DNA of 64,000 nt, taken from assembly GCA_041917055.1 (NCBI GenBank), contig JAYRYJ010000004.1:124001-188000 (forward strand). The letters run 5' to 3'. The position numbers were made by a program, and so were the translations under genes. The DNA comes from Pseudaquidulcibacter sp041917055. Its GTDB lineage: Bacteria; Pseudomonadota; Alphaproteobacteria; Caulobacterales; Aquidulcibacteraceae. Below the pieces are notes generated by a model. That model had not been told where the DNA came from. It searched no databases and worked only from the letters and a program-made list of their open reading frames with translations. Shown in pieces: positions 34,124 to 44,304 of the stretch; the first letter of the stretch is position 1, and each line of letters begins with the position of its first letter.

Positions 34124-35163
34124 CAGACATACACACGATCAAATCGCGCGCCCAATCGAGTTAGTATTTCATAGGAAATTGTTCCCATGGCTTTAGCTTG
34201 TTCATCAATTGTAATTTTATCACCAATCATTTGCGCATATTCGCCCATCTTTGCGCCAATATCGGACACATCAATTGCGATTAAGTCCATTGATACCCGA
34301 CCAAGAATTGGTGCGATTGCACCATCAATATGAACACGGCCTTTATTGCTCGCGGAACGCAAAAATCCGTCGGCATAACCAATGGCAAGTATTGCAACTT
34401 CCATGTCCTTTTGCGCGACAAAGGTTGCGCCATAGCCAATTGTTTCGCCTGCCTTAACTAGTCGGCTTTGTATAATTGGTGCCTCTAAAGTGGCAACGCA
34501 TTTCATTTTATTGGAGCCTATATCGAGAGGATTGCCGCCATAAAGACCAATACCAGGGCGAATTAAATCGAAATGATATTTATTGCCAAGCATTGCGCCG
34601 GCGGACGCGGATAGTGATAGTGTCGAGTTGCTAAAACCGCCGATAGAAGCTTGAAATCTATCCAATTGATGTGTGTTCAATTCGTGCGATGGGTCAGATG
34701 CACATGCCAAATGCGACATTACTAGGTGCGCGTCGCAATAATCGGAATAGTCATCTAAATCGTGACGCAGACCCAATCGGCTCATTCCCGTATCGATGTG
34801 CAAACCGAAAGGTGCAGCACTTTTCCAAAGCGAAAATTGTTCAGAACTATTAATTATTGGGCGCAATCTGTCACGGACCAATATTTCCGCTTCGCCACCA
34901 AAAACACCGTTCAGAACATAAATTATGCAATTATCACCTAAAATCCGCCTTAATTCCAAGCCCTCTGTCACATGGGCAACAAAAAATGTGCGGCATCCAG
35001 TTTCAAATAGGAGAGGGGCAACATGCGCCATTCCGAGGCCATAAGCATCGGCCTTAACCACACCCGCAATTTCGCTATTCGGGCAATTATCGCGATACCA
35101 TTTCCAATTTTCGGCAATGGCACCTAAATCAATTTTCAAAACTGCCTTGGTCAAACCGCCCAT
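34123..35163 (-). CDS. alr: alanine racemase
   Basis: 346 residues. The PLP lysine is in VVKADAYGLGMAHV near residue 38; HIDTGMSRLG and the C-terminal catalytic domain (GYGATFVA, GYADGFLR, GRVSMDLIAIDV) are intact. It makes D-alanine for peptidoglycan. It lies 14 bases downstream of dnaB and overlaps radA, so the three are one transcript. Confidence 0.94.
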   Translation of the reverse strand: MGGLTKAVLKIDLGAIAENWKWYRDNCPNSEIAGVVKADAYGLGMAHVAPLLFETGCRTFFVAHVTEGLELRRILGDNCIIYVLNGVFGGEAEILVRDRLRPIINSSEQFSLWKSAAPFGLHIDTGMSRLGLRHDLDDYSDYCDAHLVMSHLACASDPSHELNTHQLDRFQASIGGFSNSTLSLSASAGAMLGNKYHFDLIRPGIGLYGGNPLDIGSNKMKCVATLEAPIIQSRLVKAGETIGYGATFVAQKDMEVAILAIGYADGFLRSASNKGRVHIDGAIAPILGRVSMDLIAIDVSDIGAKMGEYAQMIGDKITIDEQAKAMGTISYEILTRLGARFDRVYV

Positions 35164-35177
35164 TTCTTGGTCCTGAT

Positions 35178-36650
35178 TTATTCGTCCATTGCCATTTGAC
35201 CGTGATAGTCAAGATTGGTGAATTTTGTTAGTTCGGCTTTGAACCCTAATTTAATTTTACCAATTGCGCCATGACGTTGTTTGGCAATAATGACTTCGGC
35301 AATATTTTCGGTTGCGGCAACTTTGGCCTGCCATTCGAAATGCTTTTCGGCATTATCCAATGGCGGTTCGGCACGTTGCAGATAATAAGATTCCCGATAT
35401 ACGAACATTACGACGTCCGCGTCTTGCTCAATGGAACCAGATTCACGCAAATCCGATAATTGTGGGCGTTTGTCGTCGCGGCTTTCAACTTGGCGTGACA
35501 ATTGGGACAAGGCGATAATTGGCACATTAAGTTCCTTCGCCAAAGCCTTTAGGCCTTGCGTAATTTGCGAAATCTCTTGAACGCGGTTCTCATTCCCTCG
35601 CGCTGTTGGCGAGGTTACGAGTTGCAAATAGTCAACCACAATCAAATCTAAACCATGTCGTCTTTGTAAACGCCTTGCCCGCGCACTTAATGCGGCAATC
35701 GATAGGCCGCCAGTATCGTCAAAATGCAAAGGCAGATTGTTGAGTTCAATCGCCGCTTCTTCGAGGGTTTGATATTCCTCTTTGCTCATTTCGCCTTTAC
35801 GAATTCTGTCCGACCCAATTCCGGTATAATCTGCCAAAATACGCAAAGTTAATTGTTCGGCACTCATCTCAAGGGAATAGAAGGCAACAACGCCGCCGTC
35901 TTTACGCACGCGATTCCCGTATGAATCGGTTTCAAATCTATAAGTCTTCGCCGCATTAAACGCGATATTAGCGGCAAGTGAACTTTTCCCCATTGATGGG
36001 CGACCTGCCAATATCAATAAATCCGAAGCATGAAGACCGCCCAACATCCGGTCTAAATCGGTGAAACCCGAAGGAACGCCTATTAAATTTGTATCACGGG
36101 TCAATGCCGAATAGGCGTTTTGAATTGTCACACCCAATGCGTCAGCAAAACTCACAAAACCCGTAGATGCCGCACCGGATTCAGCGAGGCGATAGAGTTT
36201 TTCTTCAGTATTCTCAATGATTTTTTCGGCACCATCGAGTTCGTCGCTCATATTTATAGCGTCAATTGAAACTTCCGATCCGATACGCAATAATTCGCGG
36301 CGCAAAGACAAATCAAAAATCAAACGCGCATAATCGGGGGCCGCAGCAGGGTCGGCAGCGGAATTTACTAAAAGCGCGAGATATGACGCGCCACCGATTT
36401 CCGCCAAAGATCCGTCTTGATTAAACCTAGCATGAAGCGTCACACCATCGGCAACGTGACCACGCCCGGTTATTGTGCGAATTGTTTCAAAAATTTTGCC
36501 ATGTATCGGGTCATAAAAATGCTCAGGCCCAAATTTATCGCCCAATTTGATCAGGATTTGATTATCCATCAATATTGCGCCCAATAGTGCCTGTTCAGCC
36601 TCTAAATTATGTGGCGCGGTCTTGATATCTTCGGCAAAATTTGAATCCAT
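35178..36650 (-). CDS. dnaB: replicative DNA helicase DnaB
   Basis: 490 residues: an N-terminal domain beginning at PHNLEAEQALLGAILMD, a linker, and a RecA-like motor with Walker A AGRPSMGKSSLA, Walker B LIVVDYLQL and the arginine/glutamine region LRESGSIEQDADVV. It is a hexameric 5'-3' helicase at the fork. There is no intein. It begins the dnaB-alr-radA operon. Confidence 0.96.
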   Translation of the reverse strand: MDSNFAEDIKTAPHNLEAEQALLGAILMDNQILIKLGDKFGPEHFYDPIHGKIFETIRTITGRGHVADGVTLHARFNQDGSLAEIGGASYLALLVNSAADPAAAPDYARLIFDLSLRRELLRIGSEVSIDAINMSDELDGAEKIIENTEEKLYRLAESGAASTGFVSFADALGVTIQNAYSALTRDTNLIGVPSGFTDLDRMLGGLHASDLLILAGRPSMGKSSLAANIAFNAAKTYRFETDSYGNRVRKDGGVVAFYSLEMSAEQLTLRILADYTGIGSDRIRKGEMSKEEYQTLEEAAIELNNLPLHFDDTGGLSIAALSARARRLQRRHGLDLIVVDYLQLVTSPTARGNENRVQEISQITQGLKALAKELNVPIIALSQLSRQVESRDDKRPQLSDLRESGSIEQDADVVMFVYRESYYLQRAEPPLDNAEKHFEWQAKVAATENIAEVIIAKQRHGAIGKIKLGFKAELTKFTNLDYHGQMAMDE

Positions 36651-36727
36651 AATTTACCAAAGCAATTTTTGGTCAATAATGCAAAGCCGCATTGCAATGG
36701 AATGGTGGATAAAAAGCGAAAAGCTGT

Positions 36728-36760
36728 GAAAAAAGCCGCCCGCAACAAGGCGAGCGGCTA
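36728..36760 (-). terminator. intrinsic terminator of the M3 peptidase gene
   Basis: AGCCGC...GCGGCT stem with an inner CGC/GCG extension and a TTTTTT tail on the minus strand, about 20 bases after the peptidase stop. Confidence 0.88.
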
Positions 36761-36780
36761 ATCACAATTCTATTTAGACC

Positions 36781-38919
36781 CTAACCGTTCAAACCACGAT
36801 ATTCAATCAAAGCATCAACATTCGGTGCGCGACCGCGGAAATCAATATAGAGATCCATGGGGTCTTTGGTCCCGCCCGATGAGAAAATATGCTTTTTGAG
36901 TTTAGCGGCGGTCTTCTTATCAAAAACATTGCCCGCTTCTTTAAAGGCATTGAAAGCATCGGTTTCCAGAACTGCGGCCCAAATATAGGAATAATAGCCT
37001 GCAGAATACCCGCCAGAGAAAGTATGTTTGAAATAGCCGGGACGATAACGCACAACAATTTCAGGAATAAGACCGATACCGTCGAGTATCTCTTTTTCCC
37101 ACGCGTCAATATCAGATGGTGCATCGCCCGTAATCATGTGCATTTTCATGTCCATAATCGCGGCAGACATATATTCAGAAGTTGCCCAACCCTCATTGAA
37201 ATTCTTTGCGGCCAATAATTTCTTGACCAAAGCGTCAGGGATTGGCTTATTGGTTTTATAATGCAAAGCAAATTTATTGAGAATTTCAGGGGTTGGAAGC
37301 CAATGTTCCATAATCTGACTTGGGAATTCAACGAAATCGCGCAAAACCGCAGTACCGGATTGCGACGGGTATTTTACGTCCGACAACATGCCATGCAATG
37401 CGTGCCCGAACTCATGGAATAGGGTCGATGCATCATCAAAACTCAATAAGGTCGGATTGCCTTTTGATGGTTTTGCATAATTGCAGATATTGAATACCAT
37501 TGGCTTCACGTCGCCGGTCAATCTTTGTTGGTCGCGCAACGAACTCATCCAGGCGCCTGATTGTTTTGACGGTCTTGCAAAGAAATCGCCATACCAAATT
37601 GCCATAGATTTGCCTTTGGAATCAAAAACTTCATAGGCCACAACATCCGGATGCCATTTCGGAAGATTATTGCGTTTTACAAAAGTGATGCCAAAGAGCT
37701 TTTGAGACGTGTAATGAATTGCTTTAATCATATTATTCAATTCAAAATATGGCTTAACTTCATTTTCGTCGATTTCATATTTTTCTTTGCGGACTTGTTC
37801 GGCATAATGCCACCAATCCCAAGATTTAATATCCCCTTCTAAACCTTGTTTAGTCGCAATTTCTTGAAGCATGGCACGTTCTTTTTTCGCCGTGGCGATT
37901 GATGCCGCCCAAACTGCATTCATGGTTTTCATGGCATTTTCAGGGTTTTTTGCCATTTTATCGTCAAGTTCATAGGCAGCAAAGGATGGGAAACCCATAA
38001 TTTTTGCGCGTTTTGTTCTTAGATCAACAATCTGTTTGATTAATGGGCGATTGTCTGGGCCGAAGGTCGAACCAACCGACATCCACCCTTTTTGAACCTG
38101 TTCGCGCAAATCGCGACGGGTTGAACTGGTAAGGAATGGTTCGAAAGACGAACGACTTAGGGTAATCGCGCCCATTGCATCCGCAATATTCCGTTCTTTT
38201 ACCGCATTCTTTGCAGCATCGATTTGCGAAGCATTAAGACCCGCAAAATCGGCCTCTGTTTTCAATGGCACATAGAAAGATGATTGGCCTTTAAGAACGT
38301 TTTGGTCAAACTTCACCTGCAATTCAGATAATTGCGAATCTATTTCTGCAACTTTCGCCTTTTGGGCAGCGTCCAATAAAGCGCCACCACGAACAAAGGA
38401 TTTGTAGGTGGTTTCCACCAATCTCTTTTGTGCATAATCAAGTTTTAAAGCGCTGCGATTGTCATACACCGCCTTAATTTTGGCAAAAAGTCCCGCGTCT
38501 TGTTTTATCGAACTTTGGTGCGCAGACATCAAAGGCGCGACTTCTTCCTCCGCTTTTTGTAATTCCGGATTAGTGTGCGCCGAAGTCAAATGATAGAATA
38601 CATAGGCGACATTGGTTAAGTCAAAGCCCGCGCGCTCCATTGCCTCGAAAACATTTTTGAATGTTGGTTTGGCTTTATTGGCAACAATCGCCGCCAATTC
38701 GGCCTTGTGGGTTTTCATTGCGGCTTTGAACGCAGGAATGAAATGCGACGGCTTAAATTTCTCGAATGGTGGTGCACCAAAAGGCGTGTTCCACTTTGCT
38801 AACAAAGGGTTCATTGCTTTTTTGGTTGCCGCCCCAGCTGGTGAATTGCCCAAAATTAAATTGCCCCCTAAAATCATGCCAAATGCAGTTGCACCGGTTA
38901 AAACATCACGTCTATGCAT
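36781..38919 (-). CDS. exported M3-family peptidyl-dipeptidase (Dcp-like)
   Basis: 712 residues from MHRRDVLTGA. A GTG 12 bases upstream is in frame, but TGGAGAA sits 5-6 bases before the ATG at 38919. The twin arginine, the hydrophobic stretch and an Ala-rich cleavage site make it a probable Tat substrate. The zinc motif HEFGH is at about 502-506. M3 peptidases such as Dcp release dipeptides from the C-termini of short peptides; export suggests periplasmic peptide degradation. It stands alone with its own terminator. Confidence 0.9.
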   Translation of the reverse strand: MHRRDVLTGATAFGMILGGNLILGNSPAGAATKKAMNPLLAKWNTPFGAPPFEKFKPSHFIPAFKAAMKTHKAELAAIVANKAKPTFKNVFEAMERAGFDLTNVAYVFYHLTSAHTNPELQKAEEEVAPLMSAHQSSIKQDAGLFAKIKAVYDNRSALKLDYAQKRLVETTYKSFVRGGALLDAAQKAKVAEIDSQLSELQVKFDQNVLKGQSSFYVPLKTEADFAGLNASQIDAAKNAVKERNIADAMGAITLSRSSFEPFLTSSTRRDLREQVQKGWMSVGSTFGPDNRPLIKQIVDLRTKRAKIMGFPSFAAYELDDKMAKNPENAMKTMNAVWAASIATAKKERAMLQEIATKQGLEGDIKSWDWWHYAEQVRKEKYEIDENEVKPYFELNNMIKAIHYTSQKLFGITFVKRNNLPKWHPDVVAYEVFDSKGKSMAIWYGDFFARPSKQSGAWMSSLRDQQRLTGDVKPMVFNICNYAKPSKGNPTLLSFDDASTLFHEFGHALHGMLSDVKYPSQSGTAVLRDFVEFPSQIMEHWLPTPEILNKFALHYKTNKPIPDALVKKLLAAKNFNEGWATSEYMSAAIMDMKMHMITGDAPSDIDAWEKEILDGIGLIPEIVVRYRPGYFKHTFSGGYSAGYYSYIWAAVLETDAFNAFKEAGNVFDKKTAAKLKKHIFSSGGTKDPMDLYIDFRGRAPNVDALIEYRGLNG

Positions 38920-39024
38920 ATTATTCTCCACAATATGTAATAATTTGGGGCAATTCTTTCCACAAATTAAGCAAATTGTCGATTGCTCTTTCCGTAAGAA
39001 TGCATAAGATTACCGAAGTTTAAC

Positions 39025-39777
39025 ATGAAGATTATCGCCAAAGATATCAATGAACCAACTCGAATTGCGAAATACCTCGCGCAGAATGGCGTTGTATCAC
39101 GCCGTAGGGCAGAGACTTTAATTAGCGAAAACAAAGTCAAAATCGATAATCAATTAGTTAGTGAACCGGGTTTTAAAATTGTTGCTGGCCAAATAATTGA
39201 AATTGCGCTCGAAAATGAAGCCAAAGCAATTTCATTAATCATCAACAAACCAATAGGTTACGTGTCCGCCCAAGCACAAAACGGTGAAAAACCTGCGATT
39301 GTTTTAATTAAACCGGAAAATTGTATTGAGAATATCAAATCAGATTTTTCACACCTCAAAATTCCCGCTTTAGGACGACTTGATAAGGATTCTCATGGCC
39401 TATTAATTCTATCAAATGACGGCGTTCTGGCGAAAAATGTGATTTCGCCGGAAACTGAGAGCGAAAAAGAATATATAGTGAAAGTGAATGGGCACCTTAA
39501 CAACGAGAAAATCGCCAAACTGCGTCATGGATTGACCCTCGACGGACGAAAGCTAAAACCTGCCAAAGTAAAGCAGATTGGCGAGAACACTCTGAATTTT
39601 GTGCTTAGGGAAGGGCGCAACCGTCAAATTAGAAGAATGTGCGCAATGTTAGGGCTTGAAGTTTTTGATTTACAAAGAATAAGAATTGGTCAAATCAAGC
39701 TTGGCAATTTAGAACTAGGAAAATGGCGAAGATTAACAGATGCCGAAATAGCCTCTTTTTCTAGGGCCAAAATATAG
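39025..39777 (+). CDS. 23S rRNA pseudouridine synthase, RsuA/RluF-like
   Basis: 250 residues: an N-terminal S4 RNA-binding domain (RIAKYLAQNGVVSRRRAETLI), then an RsuA-type catalytic domain with the active aspartate in GRLDKDSHGLL and the GRNRQIRRM block. The end (RIRIGQIKLGNLELGKWRRLT) resembles RluF, which modifies position 2604 region of 23S rRNA. Assignment between RluB and RluF is not secure. The stop overlaps the possible GTG start of the next gene. Confidence 0.85.
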   Translation: MKIIAKDINEPTRIAKYLAQNGVVSRRRAETLISENKVKIDNQLVSEPGFKIVAGQIIEIALENEAKAISLIINKPIGYVSAQAQNGEKPAIVLIKPENCIENIKSDFSHLKIPALGRLDKDSHGLLILSNDGVLAKNVISPETESEKEYIVKVNGHLNNEKIAKLRHGLTLDGRKLKPAKVKQIGENTLNFVLREGRNRQIRRMCAMLGLEVFDLQRIRIGQIKLGNLELGKWRRLTDAEIASFSRAKI

Positions 39778-39794
39778 TGATTGAAAGTCGAAAC

Positions 39795-40826
39795 ATGAGA
39801 CGAAATCGGGCAGATAGAGACATATTGATAGATTCGTGGCTAATCTTTGTCGCAATTTTAGTGTTTCTAATCATTATGGTGGGCGGTGCTACGCGGCTCA
39901 CAGATTCCGGGCTTTCCATTGCGCATTGGGCGCCAATTCACGGCATAATACCGCCACTCAGTAATGCAGATTGGCAGAGTGAGTTCGCACTTTATAAAAA
40001 CATACCCGAATTTAAGATACAAAACCACGCTATGAGCCTTGGGGAATTTCAGTTTATATTTTGGTGGGAATGGGTACATCGGCTTTTGGGGCGAATTTTG
40101 GGACTGGCCTATCTTTTACCTTTTCTATTTTTTGTAATCACCCGCCGTATCCGTGGAATGGCAATTCTCGGATATTTTGCAATTGGTCTTTTGATCGGGT
40201 TTCAAGGTTTCATTGGTTGGTGGATGGTTTCGTCGGGCCTGTCAGGAAACCGCATTGACGTCGCGCCCTATCGCTTGGCGGCACATTTGGGTATGGCCTT
40301 TTTCTTGTTGGCAATACTTATCGTCTTGATTAATTCACGCGCGTCTCATTTGCGTTTAAAGCGAAATTTTGCTTTTTTCGTGTCTCTCGCAATTTATTTT
40401 CAAATCATTCTCGGCGCCCTTGTCGCGGGAAATCGTGCCGGATTCATATATAATGATTGGCCGACAATTGGCGGCAAAATTCTACCGGATGCATATTTGG
40501 CGCTAGATATATTTTGGGAGAATTTCATTCAAAATCAGCAAAACACGCAATTCAATCACCGAGTATGGGCCTATTTTATTGCGGTGCTTTGCCTCATATT
40601 GTTGTTCAAGAAGCCAAAAAACAATTTGGCGAAGCGTTGGGTTCTCCTGACCTTGGTTTTGGCTCAAATTTCATTAGGCATTTTTGTCTTGCATATTTTT
40701 GGAATTCATACGCCGCCGCATTATTTGGGCGTATTGATTGGTGTCGCGCATCAGGCATTTGCGGCAATTGTTTTTGGGTATAGTGTTTATCTTTGGTGTG
40801 AAACCTCAAAATCACGAAGTTTTTGA
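39795..40826 (+). CDS. ctaA: heme A synthase (COX15/CtaA)
   Basis: About 343 residues from MRRNRADRDI; a GTG at 39777 is an alternative start that overlaps the upstream stop. Eight membrane helices carry the CtaA histidines: GGATRLTDSGLSIAHW, WWEWVHRLLGR, and AHLG/FNHR/VAHQ blocks later. It oxidises the heme O methyl group to heme A for aa3-type cytochrome oxidase. It overlaps the 3' end of the convergent transporter gene by 15 bases. Confidence 0.9.
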   Translation: MRRNRADRDILIDSWLIFVAILVFLIIMVGGATRLTDSGLSIAHWAPIHGIIPPLSNADWQSEFALYKNIPEFKIQNHAMSLGEFQFIFWWEWVHRLLGRILGLAYLLPFLFFVITRRIRGMAILGYFAIGLLIGFQGFIGWWMVSSGLSGNRIDVAPYRLAAHLGMAFFLLAILIVLINSRASHLRLKRNFAFFVSLAIYFQIILGALVAGNRAGFIYNDWPTIGGKILPDAYLALDIFWENFIQNQQNTQFNHRVWAYFIAVLCLILLFKKPKNNLAKRWVLLTLVLAQISLGIFVLHIFGIHTPPHYLGVLIGVAHQAFAAIVFGYSVYLWCETSKSRSF

Positions 40827-41774
40827 CCATTTTTGCGCTAGGGCCATACCGACAATCAATTGTAATTGATGGTAAATCAATAGTGGCAAAAGAATTTGGC
40901 TAAGATTCTCATTCCCCGCAAATAATATTGCCGCAATTGGTGCGCCATTGGCAAGGCTTTTAGTCGAACCGACGAAAATGGCGGCTATTTTGTCATCGTT
41001 ACTTAATCCGAAAGTCTTGGCAATAAAGCCGGAAATCAATAGTGCCAAAACCAATAATGTTCCTGTAATGACGAACAATAATATAATCTCAGAAATTGTC
41101 GTTCTTTGCCAAACATTGTTCAAATTTGACTGACAAAATGCGACAAATACTATTGTTATAATTATCGCACGATCCAAAATTGCAAAGCGCTTTTTATATC
41201 GAATTATGAAGTCACCAATAAATGGGCGCGCCAATTGACCAAGTGCGAAAGGCAATAATATCGCGGTCGAAATATTAAAGATGGCGTCAATAATATCAAT
41301 CCTAGCCCCCGATTGGTCATGCATAATTAATGATAAGGCAAAAGGCGTAAAGAATATGCCGATAAACCCTGATAATGATGCGTCCCAAACCGCACCGCCG
41401 ACATTTCCCTTCGCAATGCCCGTCATAGTAATAGAAGAGGCAATCGTGGAACTAATTATTGATAGAAAAAACAGTCCGATCCGAAAATTCGCCGAAATTT
41501 GATTTTGAAAACCAAAATAAAGTATTACGCCGATAATGGGGAAATAAATAAAGGTCACAAATTGCGAGACTATATGCAATCGCCAATTCGTAAGGCCCGA
41601 CTTAAAACTGTCAAATGAAAGTGCAGAGCCATGCAGAAAGAAAATTACTGCAACACCGTGTTTCGCGACTAAATCAAGATATAAAACGCTATTCTTTGCG
41701 CCCAGTTGAGGAAATATAAATGCCAAACCAATGCTCAAAAGCATTAAGAGAATGGTTGTATCAAAAAAACGCAT
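40812..41774 (-). CDS. bile acid:sodium symporter-family (SBF-like) transporter
   Basis: 320 residues with about nine or ten membrane helices. STIASSITMTGIAKGNVGGAVW and FVGSTKSLANGAPIAAI are the paired crossover motifs of the BASS/YfeH-like group. These are Na+-coupled carriers of organic anions, with the native substrate usually unknown. It starts directly at the end of the dacA-like gene, with the stop and start sharing one base, so they are probably one transcript. Confidence 0.83.
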   Translation of the reverse strand: MRFFDTTILLMLLSIGLAFIFPQLGAKNSVLYLDLVAKHGVAVIFFLHGSALSFDSFKSGLTNWRLHIVSQFVTFIYFPIIGVILYFGFQNQISANFRIGLFFLSIISSTIASSITMTGIAKGNVGGAVWDASLSGFIGIFFTPFALSLIMHDQSGARIDIIDAIFNISTAILLPFALGQLARPFIGDFIIRYKKRFAILDRAIIITIVFVAFCQSNLNNVWQRTTISEIILLFVITGTLLVLALLISGFIAKTFGLSNDDKIAAIFVGSTKSLANGAPIAAILFAGNENLSQILLPLLIYHQLQLIVGMALAQKWSKTS

Positions 41775-43450
41775 TATTGAGAAATAATTTGGCAGACCCC
41801 GCCGGCACGTATGACATTAGTGCAAGCCGCTTTTGCGGCGCCAAGTGCAATACCGGTAAATCTTACACGAAACCATACGCCGCCCGAATTGGTTGCTTTG
41901 CTAATATCGCTTTTCGCAAACGACGGGAAGGCGCCCGCAAGTTTTTTGATTGTTGAATTAGCGTCTTTTTGGGTTTTAAAAGCCCCGACCTGGACGACAA
42001 CATTGCCACGCAATTGTGCTAATTTATTTTGGCGTTCTTGCTCGGCCTTTAAGGCCTCAGCGCGCAAGGCTATTTCCGCAAGTTTTTTCTCTTGCATTTG
42101 CTTTTTATTAGCCGCTGCTTTGGCAAGGGCGATTTGCTTTAGTTTTGCAGCTTTCGCCGCTTCGGCTTCGGCCTCAATTCGTTCATTTTCGGCACGTTCA
42201 AATGCTGCAAAATCAACTTTTACGGCAATTGGCGCGTCTTCTTCGCCGTCAAACATTGCTAATTTTGCATTTTCACCTTCTAATTTGCCGCGCAGACTGA
42301 ATTCCGGAAGCGGGGTAGAGGTTAAATCAGATTGAGTTTGAGGTACTTCAAATGTTGCAACTTGAATTTGTGGAACAGGTTCAGGCGAAGCCACTTGAAC
42401 AAAACTAACATTGATTGCTGCAGCAGCAGGTGCTGAAATTGGATTTGGCTTTTTTGCATTGTTCGCAAATTTAATACTCGAATTTTGAATTTTTGGCGCC
42501 TTGTTTGGCAATGATGCAAAATAATAATCACCATTCATGCCAGAAACCATATTCGATTCAGATTCCAAGCTGGCAGATTTCGAATAAATGCCCAAATCAG
42601 CATAAGATTGGTCGATGAGTGCTTCGGCACGTTCATCGCGAGAGCGCCAGGTTTTACCGCCCATTACGACAGTAACCAAAAACTTGCCATCGCGCACAGA
42701 AGTAGTCGCCAAATTATAGCCCGAAGCATTGATATAGCCGGTTTTCAGCCCGTCCACACCGTCTGTTTTCCCAACCAAATGATTGTGATTGGTAAGTGTT
42801 GCCCCGGCAAAATCAAAAGATTCGGTCGCGAAATAAGAAAACTCCCGCGGAAAATCTCGGCGAATCGCGATTGCGAGCTTTGCTAAATCCTCAGCGGAAG
42901 AATATTGATTGGCATCCGGCAACCCGCTGGCATTTACGAAATTTGTATTTATCATGCCAAGATCTTTTGCTTTAAGCGTCATTTTTTCCGCAAATTGGGC
43001 CTCTGTTGAACCTAATCGCTCTGCGATTGCCACGGCCACATCATTGGAGGATTTTACAACCAAACCATAAATCGCGGTTTCAATATCAATTGAATTTCCG
43101 GCCTTAACACCCAGTTTAGTTGGCGGTTGGGATGCCGCTTTTGCTGAAAAGGTCAAACGATCATTTATATCAATCTCACCATTTTCAATTGCCTCAAACA
43201 ATAGATAAAGCGTCATTACTTTAGTTATAGACGCCGGATATCTGGTTTCATCGGCACTATCTTCATGAATAATTTCGCCGGTCTCACCATCAATAACTAT
43301 TTCAGCTTTTTTCCCAGCGGCAAAACTATTGGAAGGCTTAAAAGCAACGCCGATACTTAGCAAAAGGCCGATACTTATCAGTGAATTACATAAGCGTACG
43401 CAAACATTAAGAGGATTCTTAAGTGTCGATTTAATTTGTTTTTTAGCCAA
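41774..43450 (-). CDS. D-alanyl-D-alanine carboxypeptidase with C-terminal SPOR domain
   Basis: 558 residues beginning with TTG; GGAG lies about 8 bases upstream and no ATG in frame fits. After a signal peptide the S11 penicillin-binding motifs are complete: S74-ITK, S134-SN and K236-TG. A long Ala/Lys/Glu-rich coiled-coil-like linker (about 410-475) precedes a SPOR domain (VVQVGAFKTQKDANS and on). The S11 part trims the D-Ala of pentapeptides; the SPOR domain binds denuded glycan at the division site. The fusion points to septal wall maturation. Confidence 0.9.
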   Translation of the reverse strand: MAKKQIKSTLKNPLNVCVRLCNSLISIGLLLSIGVAFKPSNSFAAGKKAEIVIDGETGEIIHEDSADETRYPASITKVMTLYLLFEAIENGEIDINDRLTFSAKAASQPPTKLGVKAGNSIDIETAIYGLVVKSSNDVAVAIAERLGSTEAQFAEKMTLKAKDLGMINTNFVNASGLPDANQYSSAEDLAKLAIAIRRDFPREFSYFATESFDFAGATLTNHNHLVGKTDGVDGLKTGYINASGYNLATTSVRDGKFLVTVVMGGKTWRSRDERAEALIDQSYADLGIYSKSASLESESNMVSGMNGDYYFASLPNKAPKIQNSSIKFANNAKKPNPISAPAAAAINVSFVQVASPEPVPQIQVATFEVPQTQSDLTSTPLPEFSLRGKLEGENAKLAMFDGEEDAPIAVKVDFAAFERAENERIEAEAEAAKAAKLKQIALAKAAANKKQMQEKKLAEIALRAEALKAEQERQNKLAQLRGNVVVQVGAFKTQKDANSTIKKLAGAFPSFAKSDISKATNSGGVWFRVRFTGIALGAAKAACTNVIRAGGVCQIISQ

Positions 43451-43718
43451 ATTCCATCTCCAGACTTATTGGTGAGGCTCGCAATCGCAATCCAAGCCGT
43501 AAAATGCACTTAGGTCAAGTAATATTTTCAATCATACAGTCCCGAACCTAATTTGCTTAATTGTTTAGCAAAACAGCATTTGAACTTAAGAAGATTAACA
43601 AATCCTTTCTCGGGTTTGGCGTGTTAGATGAATTGCTACTGCCTTATTGCGATATAAAACATCGACAAAAGTCGAGGTGAAATTCCTCAAATAATTTTGT
43701 GCAGCGCACAATTTTCAC

Positions 43719-43747
43719 TTGACAACGCAATCGCACAATACTATATT
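43719..43747 (+). promoter_or_regulatory. near-consensus sigma70 promoter of the phasin gene
   Basis: TTGACA (43719-43724), exactly 17 bases, TATATT (43742-43747). It would give a leader of about 45 bases. It is the strongest promoter I see in the window and lies in the otherwise gene-free stretch 43451-43798. Confidence 0.75.
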
Positions 43748-43798
43748 GCACCTGCGAACAATCAATTTGTTCACAAAATTTATGCCGGAGTTATGAAA

Positions 43799-44218
43799 AT
43801 GTTAGAGAATTTTGAAAATGTAAAAGAAGTCGCCGCAAATGCCATTAAAGAAGGCATTGAAAAAACAACTGCGAATCTTGCAGAAGTTACTAGCCAAGGT
43901 CAAGCCAATCTTGATGCAATTGTTCAGTCTTCACAATTGTTCGGTAAAGGCGCTGGCGAAGTTGCTGCTATCGCAACTGCACACACTAAAGCTGCTTTCG
44001 AACGTGGCGTTGAAGTCGTCAAAAATTTCGGCACCGTAAAATCTTTGCAAGAAGCTGTTGAATTGCAATCTGATTTCGCAAAAACTGCAGTTTCTAACTG
44101 GGTTGAAGATTTCAATAAAATCTCTGAGATTCTTACTTCAACTTCAAAAGAAGCGGTTAAGCCGGTTTCTGACCGTGCAACTGAAGTTTTGAGCAAAATG
44201 AAAGTTGCTGCTCAATAA
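43799..44218 (+). CDS. phasin-family protein
   Basis: 139 residues from MLENFENVKE. GGAG lies 8 bases before this ATG and only 2 before an ATG six bases earlier, so the later one is chosen. The chain is almost all amphipathic helix (KEVAANAIKEGIEKTTANLAEV, cited by its ends; FERGVEVVKNFGTVKSLQEAVELQ), matching phasin_2 proteins that coat polyhydroxyalkanoate granules. No PHA synthase is in the window. The strong promoter and terminator around it suggest an abundant, monocistronic transcript. Confidence 0.88.
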   Translation: MLENFENVKEVAANAIKEGIEKTTANLAEVTSQGQANLDAIVQSSQLFGKGAGEVAAIATAHTKAAFERGVEVVKNFGTVKSLQEAVELQSDFAKTAVSNWVEDFNKISEILTSTSKEAVKPVSDRATEVLSKMKVAAQ

Positions 44219-44278
44219 TCATCTCTCCCTGAAGCGCTGTGTGACAAATTTAGTTACACGGCGCTAAAATGGACAAAG

Positions 44279-44304
44279 GCCCGCGCAAGCGGGCATTTTT
44301 GTTT
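44279..44304 (+). terminator. intrinsic terminator of the phasin gene
   Basis: GCCCGC-GCAA-GCGGGC with an ATTTTTGTTT tail; a second, longer hairpin (AGCGC...GCGCT, 44233-44265) lies just before it and may stabilise the mRNA. Confidence 0.9.
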
